64,000 nt of DNA from contig NC_081142.1 in NCBI RefSeq assembly GCF_958295425.1, positions 26,926,822 through 26,990,821 on the forward strand. The letters run 5' to 3'. A program made the translations under genes and the position numbers. This DNA comes from Solea solea. Its lineage: Eukaryota > Chordata > Actinopteri > Pleuronectiformes > Soleidae. The notes under the pieces were generated by a model. That model did not search any database. It saw nothing but the letters and a program-made list of their open reading frames with translations, and was not told where the DNA came from. Shown here piece by piece: positions 10,991 to 22,558 of the stretch; within the stretch, counting starts at the first letter, position 1; each line of letters begins with the position of its first letter.

Positions 10991-11375
10991 TACTAACCTG
11001 CCACTTTATTAGGTACACCTGTTTCACTGCTTGTTATCACACATACTCAATAAGCCAATCACACGGCAGCAACTGAGTGCATTTAGTCTCCAGATGAGCA
11101 AAATGAGGAGTTCATTGAGTTCAATGAGAAAGAAAGGTGACTATCACTAGAGAATGATCTGAGAAAAGTGAGCAGCAATTCTCTGGCCTTTTAGACGCCA
11201 GAGGTCAGAGGAGAAGTCGTTAACAGTGACTCACATAAACACTCATTACGACCAAAGTATGCAGAAGACCATCACTGAATGAACAGCTCATTGAACCTTG
11301 ACGCTACAGCAGCAGAACACACTGCTGCCACTTTATTGGGTTTAGTGTGTACCTAATAAATTGGCTGGTGAGTTA
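10991..11375 (+). mobile_element. Non-autonomous Tc1-like element with both inverted ends
   Basis: The left end reads ACCTGCCACTTTATTAGGTA. The right end reads GTGTACCTAATAAATTGGCTG, which is an inverted repeat of the left at 21 of 23 positions. The interior keeps short transposase-derived blocks (GCCAGAGGTCAGAGGAGAA, GTATGCAGAAGACCATCACTG, CGCTACAGCAGCAGAA) but most of the ~1.6-kb gene is missing. It shares the same deletion-derived structure as 6,941-7,250, so both probably come from one non-autonomous lineage. Confidence 0.8.
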
Positions 11376-13989
11376 GAAACAAAAAAAACAAAACTTTGTT
11401 CTTGGAGGAGTTACAAAGCCTCTTTTTTTGCATCACATTACTCAAGCAACTGTGGTTCCTGGATGATATGTTTACTGTAAAAGTCACCGCGAGTAACCAA
11501 ACTACTTATCGTGGGCTAATGCTAGCAATAACCAACCAACAACAGTGCGACCGACTTCTCTAGTTCTTCAAAACTTTGGGCTTCTGTACTCCATGAACTG
11601 TTTATATGATTGGCATGGTTGTTCTGCTGGAAAGAATAAAGTTCAGTTTCAAATAAATGGTCAGCAACAGCTGAACGACCTAGCTTCAGATAGCTAGCTC
11701 TACGCTACAGTAACTGGGTTCAGCACTCTCCAGGTGCTGAGACCTTTCCCGTACGCTTTTTTCCCCCAAAATGTCAGTTGTAGCATTTGGTACATTTTCG
11801 GAACATAATAAGACTGTGGCTTTGGTAAATTTCTTTTGTTGAAATATAATGTTTGTGTCCTGAATGTCAATTTGTCTCGAGCTTTGTAAAAGGGTTGAAA
11901 AGTGCACTTAACAGCTGCCATCATTTTGATTCTAGTGACTAAAGCATATCATGTGAAATTTGCATCTGCCACTTTGGATGTAATCATATGAAAAATTCAT
12001 GTTCCTTTCGGAGTGAATGCTATTTCAGGGGTGTCATGGGAGGAAATACTCAACAACCATGACAGTCACTCATAGATTTCACAATAATGTTCACTGATCT
12101 GAGCTAATTCATCTGATTGTTCCATCTTTGTCCAGTTTTCACACAACTAATGCTTAGTATTATTATTTTTCTGTTACAAATTAGTTCACAAGTATTTGAC
12201 AAATGTTCTTACCTGGGGTTTGAAGGGTTGATGAAAGGTTGCTTTGATAACATCAAAAATTCTTCACCCACTGATGAGATGGACCATCAAGCTGCCGCTG
12301 CTGGATTCTCACTCATGGTCACAGGTGGTGCCAAGCTGAGGCGGAACATCCCATCCTCTTCAAACAAGATGGAAAAAGAGTCAAGAGTCTGGCACATGGC
12401 TGAAAAAGTTACACACAAAAAAAAATAATATTTGCATCGACGACAAAAATAAATGTTGAACCAGCTCATAATAATTATGCCATCGATGGTTCGGGGACAT
12501 ATATAATTCACTCCATTTGGCCATATACATTCAGGGTTGTTGACATGCAACTAATTGAAAGTTGCTCATTCCAACAAACCACTCAAACACTCAGTGCCAT
12601 TACTCTCCAGCTTCATTTGGCTCCAGAAAACAGGAGAATAATAGTAATGCTGCTGCTGCCCATTGAAAACATCACATTTACAATTGATCACATTCACCTC
12701 GATTCGATGACTGTTAGAGAATAGTGTGACAACCAAGGTCTCCTTAAATTCAACTGCACTTTTGTTAGTAACTCTTAAAACGAATTATATCTATATGTGG
12801 GTTTTTATTTTTAATCTATGCTGTTTACAGTCTTCCCTGCAGATGAAGATAAGCAGGGAAGTGCAATCTAAGCAAGTTTATCACAGATTGTCCTTGAGGC
12901 TTTGAAACAAGATCCATTTAGATTGTATGGCAGGGTAAAGGAATATGGCCTATAATATCTGCAGAGGCTTTGTAGATAAAGATCAAATGAAGAGGTCTTA
13001 GCAAAATAGCTCCAAACCTGGTGCTGATTATGATCCAATAATACGGCACAAGGAACGTAAACTAAACTTAATTTAATTTTTCGACGCATTTCAGAGACCG
13101 TGGTACCATGAAAATGTATTTGAATTCTAAAAGAATCTTTTGTTTTTGTATATTTTTTTATTTAACTTTTTGCGAAGCCTCGCTCGTATGAATCACAGAC
13201 CAAGGTGCATTTATTATATTAGTATTATTATTATATTATTATAAGTTTTCCAAAGCCTTTTTTTTCCTATGATGTGATATTATTTATTTATTTATTTGTT
13301 GTCTGGTGCTTAATGTGAACAGTGAGAGTGAGTTACTTGAGCATTTGTAGCAGTTGTTGAGCATTAGTTTTTGCATATTGAAACTTTAATACTGAGCACA
13401 TTTGGCCGAATTATGTTGAGCTAAAAGTACAGATAACTACAGAGGCATGAAATGCAAAGAAATAAGAGGGAAGCATTAAAGACAAGCCAAAACTGAAAGC
13501 CACATCTCTCAATGGCAGATTGTGGATGTTTCCCAAAAATGGAAACACAAAGGTAAATCTGTAAACAATTATTTTCATAATGTTAGCCAAACCTCATAAT
13601 GAAGATTTCTTTTAATGATTTCTTTGTTATTTGGGGCAAATAAACCATATATAACAAAATATAATATAATACAATATAATACATATATAAATAAACCAAT
13701 ATTCACATTTAAAAAGCTGAAAAAACTTCTTTATATCGTTAAAAAAAACAAAAACTGAGATGAGAGGACTCTTCACACACCAAGAGCACAGTCTCAAAAA
13801 AATAGGATATGGATAAAAATCAAAATGAGGTGTAACTAATGGGACAGCGTGATTCTTTTAGAGCGATCAGAACTGTACAGACTACCACAGTGTTTGTTTG
13901 CCATGTAGTAATGAACTGTCGAGCCGGAGCCACCTCCACACTGTGACAGCGGCGCTCACAGCTGCCGGGGAAATAAGATAAACTTGCTT
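11376..13989. other. Long unique stretch, AT-rich
   Basis: No convincing element. Simple AT-rich patches occur at 13,212-13,298 (TTA and TTTA units) and 13,640-13,700. Open frames at 11,686-11,924 and 12,117-12,550 lack recognisable domains and codon bias. Confidence 0.4.
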
Positions 13990-14600
13990 GCGTCTTGTTT
14001 GAATCAGGAACTTGTTTGCCTGCGCACACCCTTCAGGAAGCGCACGGCCGCGGCTGGTACCGCGGAAAAACGCCGCCAAGACACCGAGCGGTGCAATTAA
14101 GCCCCGGCGTGTCTTGGGCAGCCATTATGTATGAAATCAAATTACCTTCATTAACCTGCCAAGTTGGCTGAGGGGCGTCACTACCCACGGCTTCCTTCCC
14201 CACCCTCGTGCAGGAAGATGAATGACAAACCAGAAGAGGTGTAGCATGCTGATCTCCCTGTGGAGTTCTAATACAACGTCCCCTCCCAAAATTTTCTAAT
14301 GCATTCATGCTCATGGAAACCAATTCTGCTGCTTCCTCCACCACGTATGTTTTAATGTTGCAAGAATGAAACGCGTGGCTTGAAAACAATATCGCGCCAC
14401 ACGAGATAATTAGCTCCCCCGACTTGACAAATGGACCAATACCTATGTGCATACATGCTTTTAAGCGCCGCAAATGTTGCCTTCATGAATAGGCATTGTG
14501 CTGCGTCCCCAGCTGTAATACATATATTAATGGCTCTAACTATTAATGCCTCAACAAAGGCTGCAAAGCATTAAGAATACATCTAAACTGCACCACACTG
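13990..14600. promoter_or_regulatory. Strong candidate conserved non-coding element
   Basis: GC-balanced, repeat-free sequence between AT-rich flanks. It contains GGTGCAATTAAGCCCCGG, CCATTATGTATGAAATCAAA, TTACCTTCATTAACCTG, ACGAGATAATTAGC and CTATTAATGCC, that is, several ATTA/TAAT homeodomain-type cores. A 146-codon open frame on the minus strand (14,033-14,473) covers most of it but resembles no protein family I know. This texture is typical of enhancers near vertebrate developmental genes. Inferred, not aligned. Confidence 0.35.
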
Positions 14601-14768
14601 ATGAATAAAGATATGGGATCACAATGCAAGATTATAGCCACACTGCAGCCACACTGAGACATTTTCCTTTTTAAAAGGCAAAGCAATTTGCCTTATTTGT
14701 AACGCATATGCTGCATATGAGTGCCTTAACTACCCCGCCCATCTTTATCTGGTGGATTGAGCTGGTTC

Positions 14769-14796
14769 TGCAGCAAGAAGACCCGGGTTCAAGCTC
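14769..14796 (+). mobile_element. Tiny SINE head relic
   Basis: GCAGCAAGAAGACCCGGGTT followed by CAAGCTCT matches the B-box region of the 1,836-2,128 SINE family. Only ~28 bp survive. Confidence 0.35.
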
Positions 14797-14983
14797 TGAT
14801 TAAAAAAAGTATAACTTAGTTTAATTTAATTGCTGACACACACAGACAGTATCGAAAAATGGAACTTTGTGAAGCCTAAGTTTGACGCAGTTAGCAGTTA
14901 GCCACCAATGTTGCAAAAAGAAGTCTTAAATTAAAGGGAATTTAACAGGAAAATTTGCTTGATTTATACCCTCAGTAAACATT

Positions 14984-15113
14984 GTTTCTGAAGAGTTAAT
15001 GGCCTCCATCCAAAGTTTCATCTCTTCATCAATACAACATAATGTCGATTTTGTAAATCAGACTCCCGTTTAGAGGAAACAGACAAAGTATGGCACGTAT
15101 GAGTGGACACCAG
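14984..15113 (+). repeat. Dispersed repeat, copy 1 (partner at 40.4 kb)
   Basis: Shares GTTTCTGA.GAGTTAATGG, GTTTCA.CTCTTCATCAAT, ACAAAGTATGGCAC and TATGAGTGGAC with 40,383-40,516 in the same orientation. Termini not identified. Confidence 0.55.
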
Positions 15114-15839
15114 TGTGATTGACAGCTGGTAAAGTGGCGGTTGCTGGTCTTTGAGACAGCAGCTCATTTCAGGCCTACTTATTTATACATACATTTTACC
15201 CCCTTCTTCATCAGTCATCTGCTCCATTGACTCCCAGAGATGGTGAGCTTCCCAAGAAGTTAACATTTTTTTTCCTCCATTCATCCAATCACCGTCCAAC
15301 TCAACGCAGTGAAATAAGTTATTCAGTGCTGTCATAGAGATCAATTGAACCTGAGCTTCTACTGGTTTTTATGCAAAACACGGGATGCGGGAATGTATGA
15401 GAGGTAAATCACATCAGATGACCTGTGCGAAACAAACTAGTCATACAGGTGAATGCGTTTTAAAACAGTAATGAAATGTAAATACAGCTGGACATGTTTG
15501 ACCAAGCTTCCCTTGCTGTCAAAGAGCAATCGCCTCTGATCCATTAGGAGCCCGTTTGACGACTGTGAACTGCAGGTTTTAAAAAACTGACATGTCGAGG
15601 CTTCAGAACAGGAGTTTGTTTGTGCAACCAGAAGACTACATCCATTTAAATAAACAGTCCAAGCCTTGAACAAGAGCTTTTTAATGTTTGCAATATTTAT
15701 AAGGTGGTGCTATACGCAGATGTGTTCACAGCCTTGATGTGGCAGTTAAAATCCAGCTCTAAAATCAATCACTACGCCAAAGGGTTTTAGTCTCCACTGA
15801 TTAGGATTCAAGATGAGAACAGAAAAACTACAACTTGCT
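15114..15839. other. Unique non-coding DNA
   Basis: No recognisable element or exon. Confidence 0.35.
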
Positions 15840-16171
15840 ATCCATGACCTCATTTTCCACCACGGTGCATGTTGAACAGTGTTAGATTTACACTCTTTAA
15901 AAGAGGGGGAAAATCCCTCCTCAAATGGTTATTTCTCATAGGAAAACAAGAATCAAGTTAACAGCAAAATGCAATTCTGTCTGGTTGCGCGCATAATCAT
16001 TCGGCCTTATGTAAAATTGCCTGCAGAGGCACCGGGGGGAACTGATACTTGTGGTGACTGGCTATCAGAGGCAGCATCTGAGGTAAGTGATTCTATTTAG
16101 ATAGATAATAAATATGCGGTCATGGGGAACCTATATCCAAAACCCACATAATGACTTTCTGCTGTGGCTGC

Positions 16172-16200
16172 AGGAGGAGGAGGAAGAGGAAGAGGGGGAG
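16172..16200. repeat. GGA/GAA purine run
   Basis: AGGAGGAGGAGGAAGAGGAAG-type purine tract, about 29 bp. Confidence 0.8.
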
Positions 16201-16302
16201 GTTGCCAATCAGTCTTTACAATATTTACAGCAAATTGCTCTCCTTCATCCTTCTCTCCGTGCTAATTCTATTTCCTCCTCATTACGAACACCATATTTTC
16301 GA

Positions 16303-16345
16303 TGAGAGAGAGACAGAGAGACAGAGAGAGAGAGAGAGAGAGAAA
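16303..16345. repeat. (GA)n microsatellite, interrupted
   Basis: GA repeats with ACAGAGAG interruptions, about 43 bp. Confidence 0.9.
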
Positions 16346-16785
16346 GGCCCCTATTCCTGGCCTGCATGTCGCCTCAATTCTCGTATTTATCAATCACACA
16401 GAGGCTTTTAGGCTGGAGACATGCGGGTATCACATGGTGAAATCAGTCTTGAATTCCACTTAGCCGCTGTACTGACTGATTGGGGATTTAGCTTGAATGC
16501 TATTTCTGAGTGATGGTTATTTAACAGGTCAGAGGCACCACAAATATGAATATGAGACTGTGTCCTCATATTCTCACATGCTCTGTGAGCCACTCACTCC
16601 CCCTGCACAAAAGCCCATAAAGGAAAGCAGTGATTTTAAAGCTCCTGTATGTGACTTCTGTCGCCAAGACACAGCTCGTGTCACTCCCCTCCCGGACTTG
16701 ACCCACTCCTCACTACTCTGACGACTCTGTTCTCTTTTAACATGTTTCAGAGAATCAGGGATGGAGATAATACCATCAAACCGTG

Positions 16786-17010
16786 GTCAGCAACTGGCAA
16801 CAGGTGGGCCGAACCTGGCCTGCTAGCATCAGTGTTACACATAACACATAATTAAAAAATAATAATAAATAAATAAATTCTTAAATGATTTGCTTGTCTT
16901 CACAGAAAAAAATATGAAAAAATATGACCTGAAAGATAATTTAGTTCTGTTGCTGGAGCAATTAACTGACATCATTATATTTGGTTTGAAAATAAAAATA
17001 AATACTGCAG
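16786..17010 (+). mobile_element. hAT-type element fragment
   Basis: GTGGTCAGCAACTGGCAACA followed by GGTGGGCCGAACCTGGCCTG resembles the left end of a vertebrate hAT family (CAGTGGT..GCAAC..GGCC type). The interior is AT-rich. The opposite end was not found, so the right limit is approximate. Confidence 0.45.
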
Positions 17011-17979
17011 TTTTATGTCAGGCTCAAAGAAGAAGCAGTGATTCTCAAAGTTCAAATGATGCACATTAATTATGAACAAATTAAAAGGGAGAATATAGTT
17101 TGTGAAGAGAATGATTTGACAGTGATTATTCTCAGCATCTCACACACGTTTGTGTCTTAAAACAAAGACAATGTCCAAATTATCACCAGGCGCCTAATGT
17201 TAGCTCACAAATATATGTTTTTGGTTCTGACTGAAGACGTTTTAAGACACTAGTAAAACTAATACATGAACTAAATGAGTCCTTTTTTTGAACAAGATTG
17301 GATAGTTTAGATTAAGTTAGTAGAACAAAAACATCAGATTTTGCCTGATGTTATAGGGCATTATTGTAAAAATAAACCTAAGCTAAAGTTTCACTGCAGT
17401 CTCACTTTATGAGGATGTATGTGTTTTAAATGTGTAGCTGCCTCTGTGTTCCCTTAGTTAAAATCACTCTTCTTATTTTATTGTTCCTTTGCATGATTTT
17501 GTGATTTTTAACATTATGTGTTATTTTAAACGCGAACACCCAAACTTAACAAACAAAGCAGCACAAGTTAAAATACAGATTTTCTCTACGGTCTTTGGTG
17601 AAGGAGATTGAGCAGCAAGTGTTTTTTAACATCAAAATAAAGCAGCTAACATATTCTTATGATACCGCGACCTAAGCAGGCGTAGATTTAATAAGGTGAG
17701 CCTTTTGATAAGTGGCTAAAATCCGTTTTCTCCCTGGTGTCCCTGCTGGCAGCCATGTGAGAGCAATCATCCGTGTTACCAGCCACTGCCAAAAAAAACC
17801 TGAACTCTTGTTTTAAGAGATAGACGAAGATATTACTGGATTTGCTGTTTTTTTATGCAAATTAGATTTGGAATCCTTGAAAATGGATAGATTATGTATG
17901 AAAGACAACGATACTTTATCCGATTTGAGTTACTGCTAAAAACACATTTTGCGCTTGTGCCACCTGGAGCTGGGCGCTG
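17011..17979. other. Unique AT-rich DNA
   Basis: No element ends or exon recognised. Confidence 0.35.
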
Positions 17980-18380
17980 AATCAGTATATTATATCATCT
18001 TCATCAAACCAAAGTGGATATTGTCTGGGATTTTGGCAATGTCATAACACAGCCCACATTTGCCTTTCAGTTCATGGTACCGCTTTCATTATTAGACTGA
18101 GTGAAGTGAAACACGGATTCCTCTGCCTTCTCCATCATCATCATCATCATCTCTGAAAACCTTTAATATCAGATGAGAGCACCAATAGCAATCACAAAAA
18201 TCACTGTCGCACTAATGACATCAAGGTTTTTCTATCTTTTAGTCAATATCACAGAGTGGAAATGCCACGCCGTCTCTGAGCAGAGACTTATTATGGGTCG
18301 ACTGTTCAGATAAAAACAATCCTACAGGCGTAAAATGTGTAAGATGTTTCTGCAGAGGATCATGTAAAAACTGCATTACT
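17980..18380. promoter_or_regulatory. Candidate conserved non-coding block
   Basis: Repeat-free apart from a (CAT)n run at 18,133-18,151. Contains GCACTAATGACATCAAGG, TTTCATTATTAGACTGAG and TTATTATGGGTCGACTG. Inferred from texture; no alignment. Confidence 0.2.
18133..18151. repeat. (CAT)n microsatellite
   Basis: Six consecutive CAT/TCA units. Confidence 0.8.
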
Positions 18381-18795
18381 CCATCAAAAGCTTATCTGCA
18401 ATGACATTTGTAATATTCCAGTGACAGTAAATGTGGAAAACATTCTCAGGACCTATAAATTAAATGTTTTTAAGTTAAAAAGTAAAAATAAAACAACAAT
18501 TTGGGGGGAGGAAATAAAGGCTCTGCTTATGGCTTATCATCTGTACAAATCAAATTGTCAACTTTGTTTGTCATATGTTGCCATTGTTAGTGTGACGCAA
18601 TTGGTGAGTTTTCCTTCCAAAATAAGGTTGAAAATCAACTTTATATAAGTCGTCCTGCCTGCTCTGGCTGTGACATCAATGCACAGGGACCGTCTAGACA
18701 CTGCATTGAATTATGATGATGATTTGAGGTAATATTCTGAATGAAAGTCCCCAGAAGATAAGAAAAGTATGTTTTTTTTCCATATAGATATAGAT
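18381..18795. other. Unique AT-rich DNA
   Basis: Nothing recognised. Confidence 0.35.
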
Positions 18796-19190
18796 CAGGG
18801 GTGTCATTTCCAGAGGGGCCGAAATTAAAAACTAAATCCAAGTTCGAATTGGATACTTTTATCATAAAATAAAAATAAAACCCTTGGAAAATCCTCAGAA
18901 GGGCTAAATATCAACATTGGACGAGTGCTCACAAAAGAACGGAAATGTAGAACAGTGGTAAATATTACGAGGTAAATCATTTATGAATGATTTTCCATTG
19001 AAATCAGCAGTATAATCATGCAGGTTCCAATCATTTGTGTTGTCAAAGTGGTACTCATCAGTGTATCAGTAGAGCAGCAGGAAAAACATAATGTATTACC
19101 TTAAGGGCTGAATACAAGTGCGCGTCGGACCAGTTGTGGCCCGCAGGCCTTGCATTTAACACATGTGGTGAGTTTGACACGTGTAAAGCT
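18796..19190. mobile_element. Non-autonomous hAT element, diverged
   Basis: The left end reads CAGGGGTGTCATTTCCAG. The right end region reads GGCCCGCAGGCCTTGC then GTGAGTTTGACACGTG. This is the same family as the well-preserved copy at 62,146-62,616. Flanking octamers ATATAGAT (18,788-18,795) and CTATAGAT (19,191-19,198) match at 7 of 8 positions, as expected of an old 8-bp hAT target duplication. A few extra bases follow the right GTTTGACAC motif. No coding capacity. Confidence 0.65.
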
Positions 19191-19198
19191 CTATAGAT

Positions 19199-20260
19199 AG
19201 TATAATTCAGAGGAGACTAACAAAGTGTGTAGTCATTTTAGAGACACAACACTGTCTTATGGTGGAGAAAGTTTGCTTTTTTTCAGTGTTGCAATTTGTA
19301 GACGGTCCCTGCTCGCTGGCATCACAGCCAGCTGTTCAAAGAGTTGAGATGAAAATGAGGTTGTAGCTGATTGGAAGGAAATAATCCACCACTTGTGTCA
19401 CAACAACAACATATGACATTTATTCTTTCTTGTCTGACAATTGAATTGTCAATAAAGTTATTAGATAAAACAATAATATGCGTTATTAATGCCTGGCCTC
19501 GTGTTTTTCTTTTGTTTTTACCCCCACAGATATCACCTCTCCGGCTCCAGAGTTAAGGGGTTTAGTTACACTTTAAGAACACTTTAGAAATTAAAAAACA
19601 TGAGGAACACCACATAATGCATAATAAATGAATAAATAGACAAATTAAGTCATGAATTGTTAAATATACTGCACGATTTAGTGTTTTCCTCACCACTATT
19701 AGTGACGGCCAAACAGCTATTCATGCATTACTAATGCATTTTAATGTCTGTTGTTTTTGTTCCTCCATAAGTTGACGTGAGATCAGTGCTCCTGACTGCA
19801 CTCATAACTTTAAATGGTCAAAATCCCCTCGTTGCTTTATTTTGGTCTCCACCGACTGCCATGAGGAAAAATAATAAAAAAAATCAGTCTGTTTAGCTGC
19901 TAAATGCTCCATTATGTTCATCACCTAGTTGCTGCTCTGAGCAGTTGCCAGGCAACCAGCTAAAGCTAGACAAGGCTACAGCTGTCAGCCAAAACAAATA
20001 GTCCACCATGTTGTTTATCATGTTTTATTTTTCCTGATTTAATCCATTTGAACATGTTTCTGACTTAGTGATCGACATTATGTTCCGGCTCCGTTTGTAA
20101 TCCTGGAAAAACGGTCGTGTTGTGTCTTGTAAATATTTCTCATTCCACTTTGTATCCACAGTATTTAAGCTTTAAATGATGTTTTATTGTCTCTTTCGCT
20201 CATTCTTTGAAGTTATTTAATCCCCATACTTTCTTAATCTTGATTTGACTGTGATGTTGG
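19199..20260. other. Unique AT-rich DNA
   Basis: No element or exon recognised. Confidence 0.35.
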
Positions 20261-20330
20261 TTGTTCTGCACCAAAACATTCAAGTAAATTCCCTGTATGT
20301 TTAAAAAAAAAATAATTCTGATTCTGATTT
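20261..20330 (+). mobile_element. LINE 3' tail (CACCAAAACA...GATTCT type)
   Basis: TTGTTCTGCACCAAAACATT, CAAGTAAATTCCCTGTATGT and a terminal ATTCTGATTCTGATTT match the 3' end of a common fish non-LTR element, with the ATTCTG repeats forming the tail. Only the last ~70 bp is clearly assignable. Confidence 0.6.
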
Positions 20331-20749
20331 TAAATATAAGCAGAATTTGATAGTTCTGAGCTGTGAACTAAATCATCTCACATCTCAAATGATCTGGGTC
20401 ATGTGACCTCGTGATAACTCAGGAATCCTGGGTTGTGTGTGTCATTGATGACTCTAATAGGTTACGACAAATCAATGTTTTTTCTTCCCCCTCCGCTCAT
20501 TAATTACACTCATTTATTTAGGGGACCATAACTCTATTTGCGAACGAAAATCTTGTTCAAAAGACAAGAAAAATTAGCCATCGGTCGGTGGATTGTTGGA
20601 AAAGGAAGAAAATGAGGTGTCTAACCCAAAGTGACATTTACAAATTACCTGTTAATTTCAACTGGGTTGAGGGATGATAGGACTGAATTACAGTGACAGG
20701 AGGGTAACTGGGTAATGAGAGCCGAGTCTGTAGTGGCCAAATAAGTAAC
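20331..20749. other. Unique non-coding DNA
   Basis: Nothing recognised. Confidence 0.3.
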
Positions 20750-20953
20750 CTGCACTTAGAGGGAAAGTGGGTTTATTCCGCGTGAGTATTTTCTGCTCTT
20801 GTCTGAACTGTATTCTGTCCACACCCACCTGAGCGGCCCGTGCCCCCACACACAATCTACTTTTGGTCCAATTAAGTGGAGGCTGGATGATGAATAGTTA
20901 CAATCAGCCTTGTTTTAGAGGTTCATGCTCAGGAGGATACATGGCACGCACAG

Positions 20954-20964
20954 GGGGAGAGAGA

Positions 20965-20995
<31 letters not shown>

Positions 20996-20996
20996 G
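20954..20996. repeat. (GA)n microsatellite
   Basis: About 43 bp of GA with one ACA interruption. Confidence 0.9.
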
Positions 20997-21143
20997 AAGT
21001 CCATGTGTCAGAGTGCAAGGTGAAGTGGTGAGACTTGTACCGGTGTCACCTTGCATCCATCCCCCCGCTAATGTCTGCGAGAAAAGTGCTTCCCGCCACT
21101 GCTCAGACAACAACATGGCACAAAAAAACGGTGTCCGTCTGTT

Positions 21144-21184
21144 CTCCCCCCCCCCCTCCCGGTCTCCCTCTCTCCCTCCCTCCT
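21144..21184. repeat. C-rich polypyrimidine tract
   Basis: An eleven-base C run (21,146-21,156), then CCCTCTCTCCCTCCC-type sequence. Confidence 0.8.
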
Positions 21185-21500
21185 ACGCCTGAAGCAAACA
21201 TTACAGTGGGGAGGAGGAAACAGAACCGAGTGGAAAACAGGTGACATTTGAATTGAATACCTCAATAATGGATGCCATCTTGCAGTAACCTCCATTTAGC
21301 TGGCAGAGCCGTACGGCGGCACAAAATCAAGCCGGGATCCCTCAGGTCAGTGGAGACAGAGGACGTTGGTTAATGAGGCCTGGACGACTCTGAAAGCTTC
21401 ATGCTGGATGCAAAGGAGGGGGAAATATGCCTGCACCTATTAGCAGTGAGGAGGATGTATGGTTCTTCATGTTCCAGCACCCGTGCATACAGGGGTGATT

Positions 21501-21997
21501 CCGATAAGAAAAGAACCTGCCCCACACTAGAGGGTTTTCAAATCTGATTTGATTTAAAAAAAAGTGGGAGACCACCGACACAATGAATATTGTAATTGTT
21601 TTTCAATGTTTTAAACCAATGTTTTAAATGTTTTAAAGCACAGACTAGACGATCCAGTCAGGACGCAGCACCACACATCATTCATCCAATGATTTCAGGG
21701 AGGAGAGTCCAGGGATTCTGGATCTCACAGAAACTTCAGAATATAAACAGACATGGAGGCGGACTGTTGGTGTCGTCAGTAAATAGCTGTTATGTGTGCG
21801 ATGATTTGTGCATAAAAGAAATGCATAAAAATCTGTGGGTGGAGTCATGCCTGAGAAGACGGAATCAACTTGACTTGGCTCTAAACATTTCCTCACTCTC
21901 ACTGGTTAATTACAGGGTTCCTCTCACACTCCCACTTTATGTTCAGTCTTTTTTAATACTTAGGATTTGAAATCGGGCTTTAGTCGGTCTTTGTCTA
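21501..21997. other. Unique non-coding DNA
   Basis: Short direct repeats of ATGTTTTAAA near 21,605-21,640; otherwise nothing recognised. Confidence 0.35.
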
Positions 21998-22190
21998 ACA
22001 CTATATGAGGGTTGTGAGTGCCACTGGATCCAATCTCATCTCATATAGGGCCATAGCGGTGACAAGCAACCATTCACTCTTACAATCACATCTACGGTCG
22101 GTTGTCGGTGGGACCGAGTCCCAAAACTCTGGTCTTTTTGCTGCAAGGCAACAGTGCTGGCCACTACTCCACCAGGTGGCCGACTGAACT
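21998..22190 (-). mobile_element. Diverged SINE copy, minus orientation
   Basis: GAGGGTTGTGAGTGCCACTG, GACAAGCAACCATTCACTC and TTTTGCTGCAAGGCAACAG match the reverse complement of the tRNA-headed SINE. The middle section is shortened. It lies immediately upstream of a younger copy of the same family in the same orientation. Confidence 0.7.
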
Positions 22191-22202
22191 TGTACTAAAT
22201 CA
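22191..22202. repeat. Target-site duplication, left
   Basis: TGTACTAAATCA, repeated exactly at 22,547-22,558 around the SINE. Confidence 0.8.
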
Positions 22203-22546
22203 TCCATCCATCCATCTTCTACCGCTTTATCCTCCACAGGAGGGTCACTGGCGGTGCTGCCAATCTCAGCAGACATAGGGCGATAGGCGGGGTACACCAT
22301 GGACAGTTCACCAGAGCATCACAGGGACAAACAACCACTCACTCTCACACCTACAGTCAATTTAGAATGTCCAATTTACCTAATCCCCATATTGCATGTT
22401 TTTGGACTGTGGGAGGAAACTGGAGAAAACCAACGCACACACGGGGAGAACACGCAAACTCCATGCAGTAAGGTCAACCGGGGCTTGAACCCCGGTATTC
22501 TTGCTGCAAAGGCAAGAGCGCTAACTACTACACCAATCGTGTGGCC
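22203..22546 (-). mobile_element. Full-length tRNA-headed SINE with 12-bp target duplication
   Basis: On the minus strand the head reads GGCCACACGATTGGTGTAGT, TAGTTAGCGCTC and a good B box (GGGGTTCAAGCCCCGG). It continues through the SINE body (GGAGTTTGCGTGTTCTCCCC) to GGATAAAGCGGTAGAAGATGG and GGATG repeats at its 3' end. An exact 12-bp duplication (TGTACTAAATCA) flanks it, showing insertion by LINE-type target-primed reverse transcription. The A and B boxes would act as an internal RNA polymerase III promoter. Confidence 0.85.
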
Positions 22547-22558
22547 TGTACTAAATCA
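22547..22558. repeat. Target-site duplication, right
   Basis: Exact copy of the 12-mer at 22,191-22,202. Confidence 0.8.

Larger units (their letters stand above)
15840..16500. promoter_or_regulatory. Candidate conserved non-coding block with simple repeats
   Basis: Unique, mixed-composition sequence (for example GGTTGCGCGCATAATCATTC, CAATCAGTCTTTACAATATT and GTCGCCTCAATTCTCGTATT) interrupted by a GGA-rich run (16,172-16,200) and a GA run (16,303-16,345). Open frames through the purine run are low complexity. Inferred from sequence character only. Confidence 0.25.
20750..21500. promoter_or_regulatory. Candidate conserved non-coding block with simple repeats
   Basis: Mixed-composition unique sequence (GGTCCAATTAAGTGGAGGC; GACATTTGAATTGAATACC; TAATGGATGCCATCTTGC; GGTTAATGAGGCCTGG) split by a GA run and a C-rich run. 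Open frames at 20,863-21,295 on both strands run through the simple repeats and are not judged genic. Confidence 0.25.

Noticed and set aside
21068..21295. Arginine/glycine-rich frames around 21.1 kb
   Set aside because: Produced by GA and C-rich simple repeats.
22490..22546. A tRNA gene suggested by A-box and B-box motifs
   Set aside because: The motifs belong to the tRNA-derived head of a SINE; no full cloverleaf or anticodon arm can be made.
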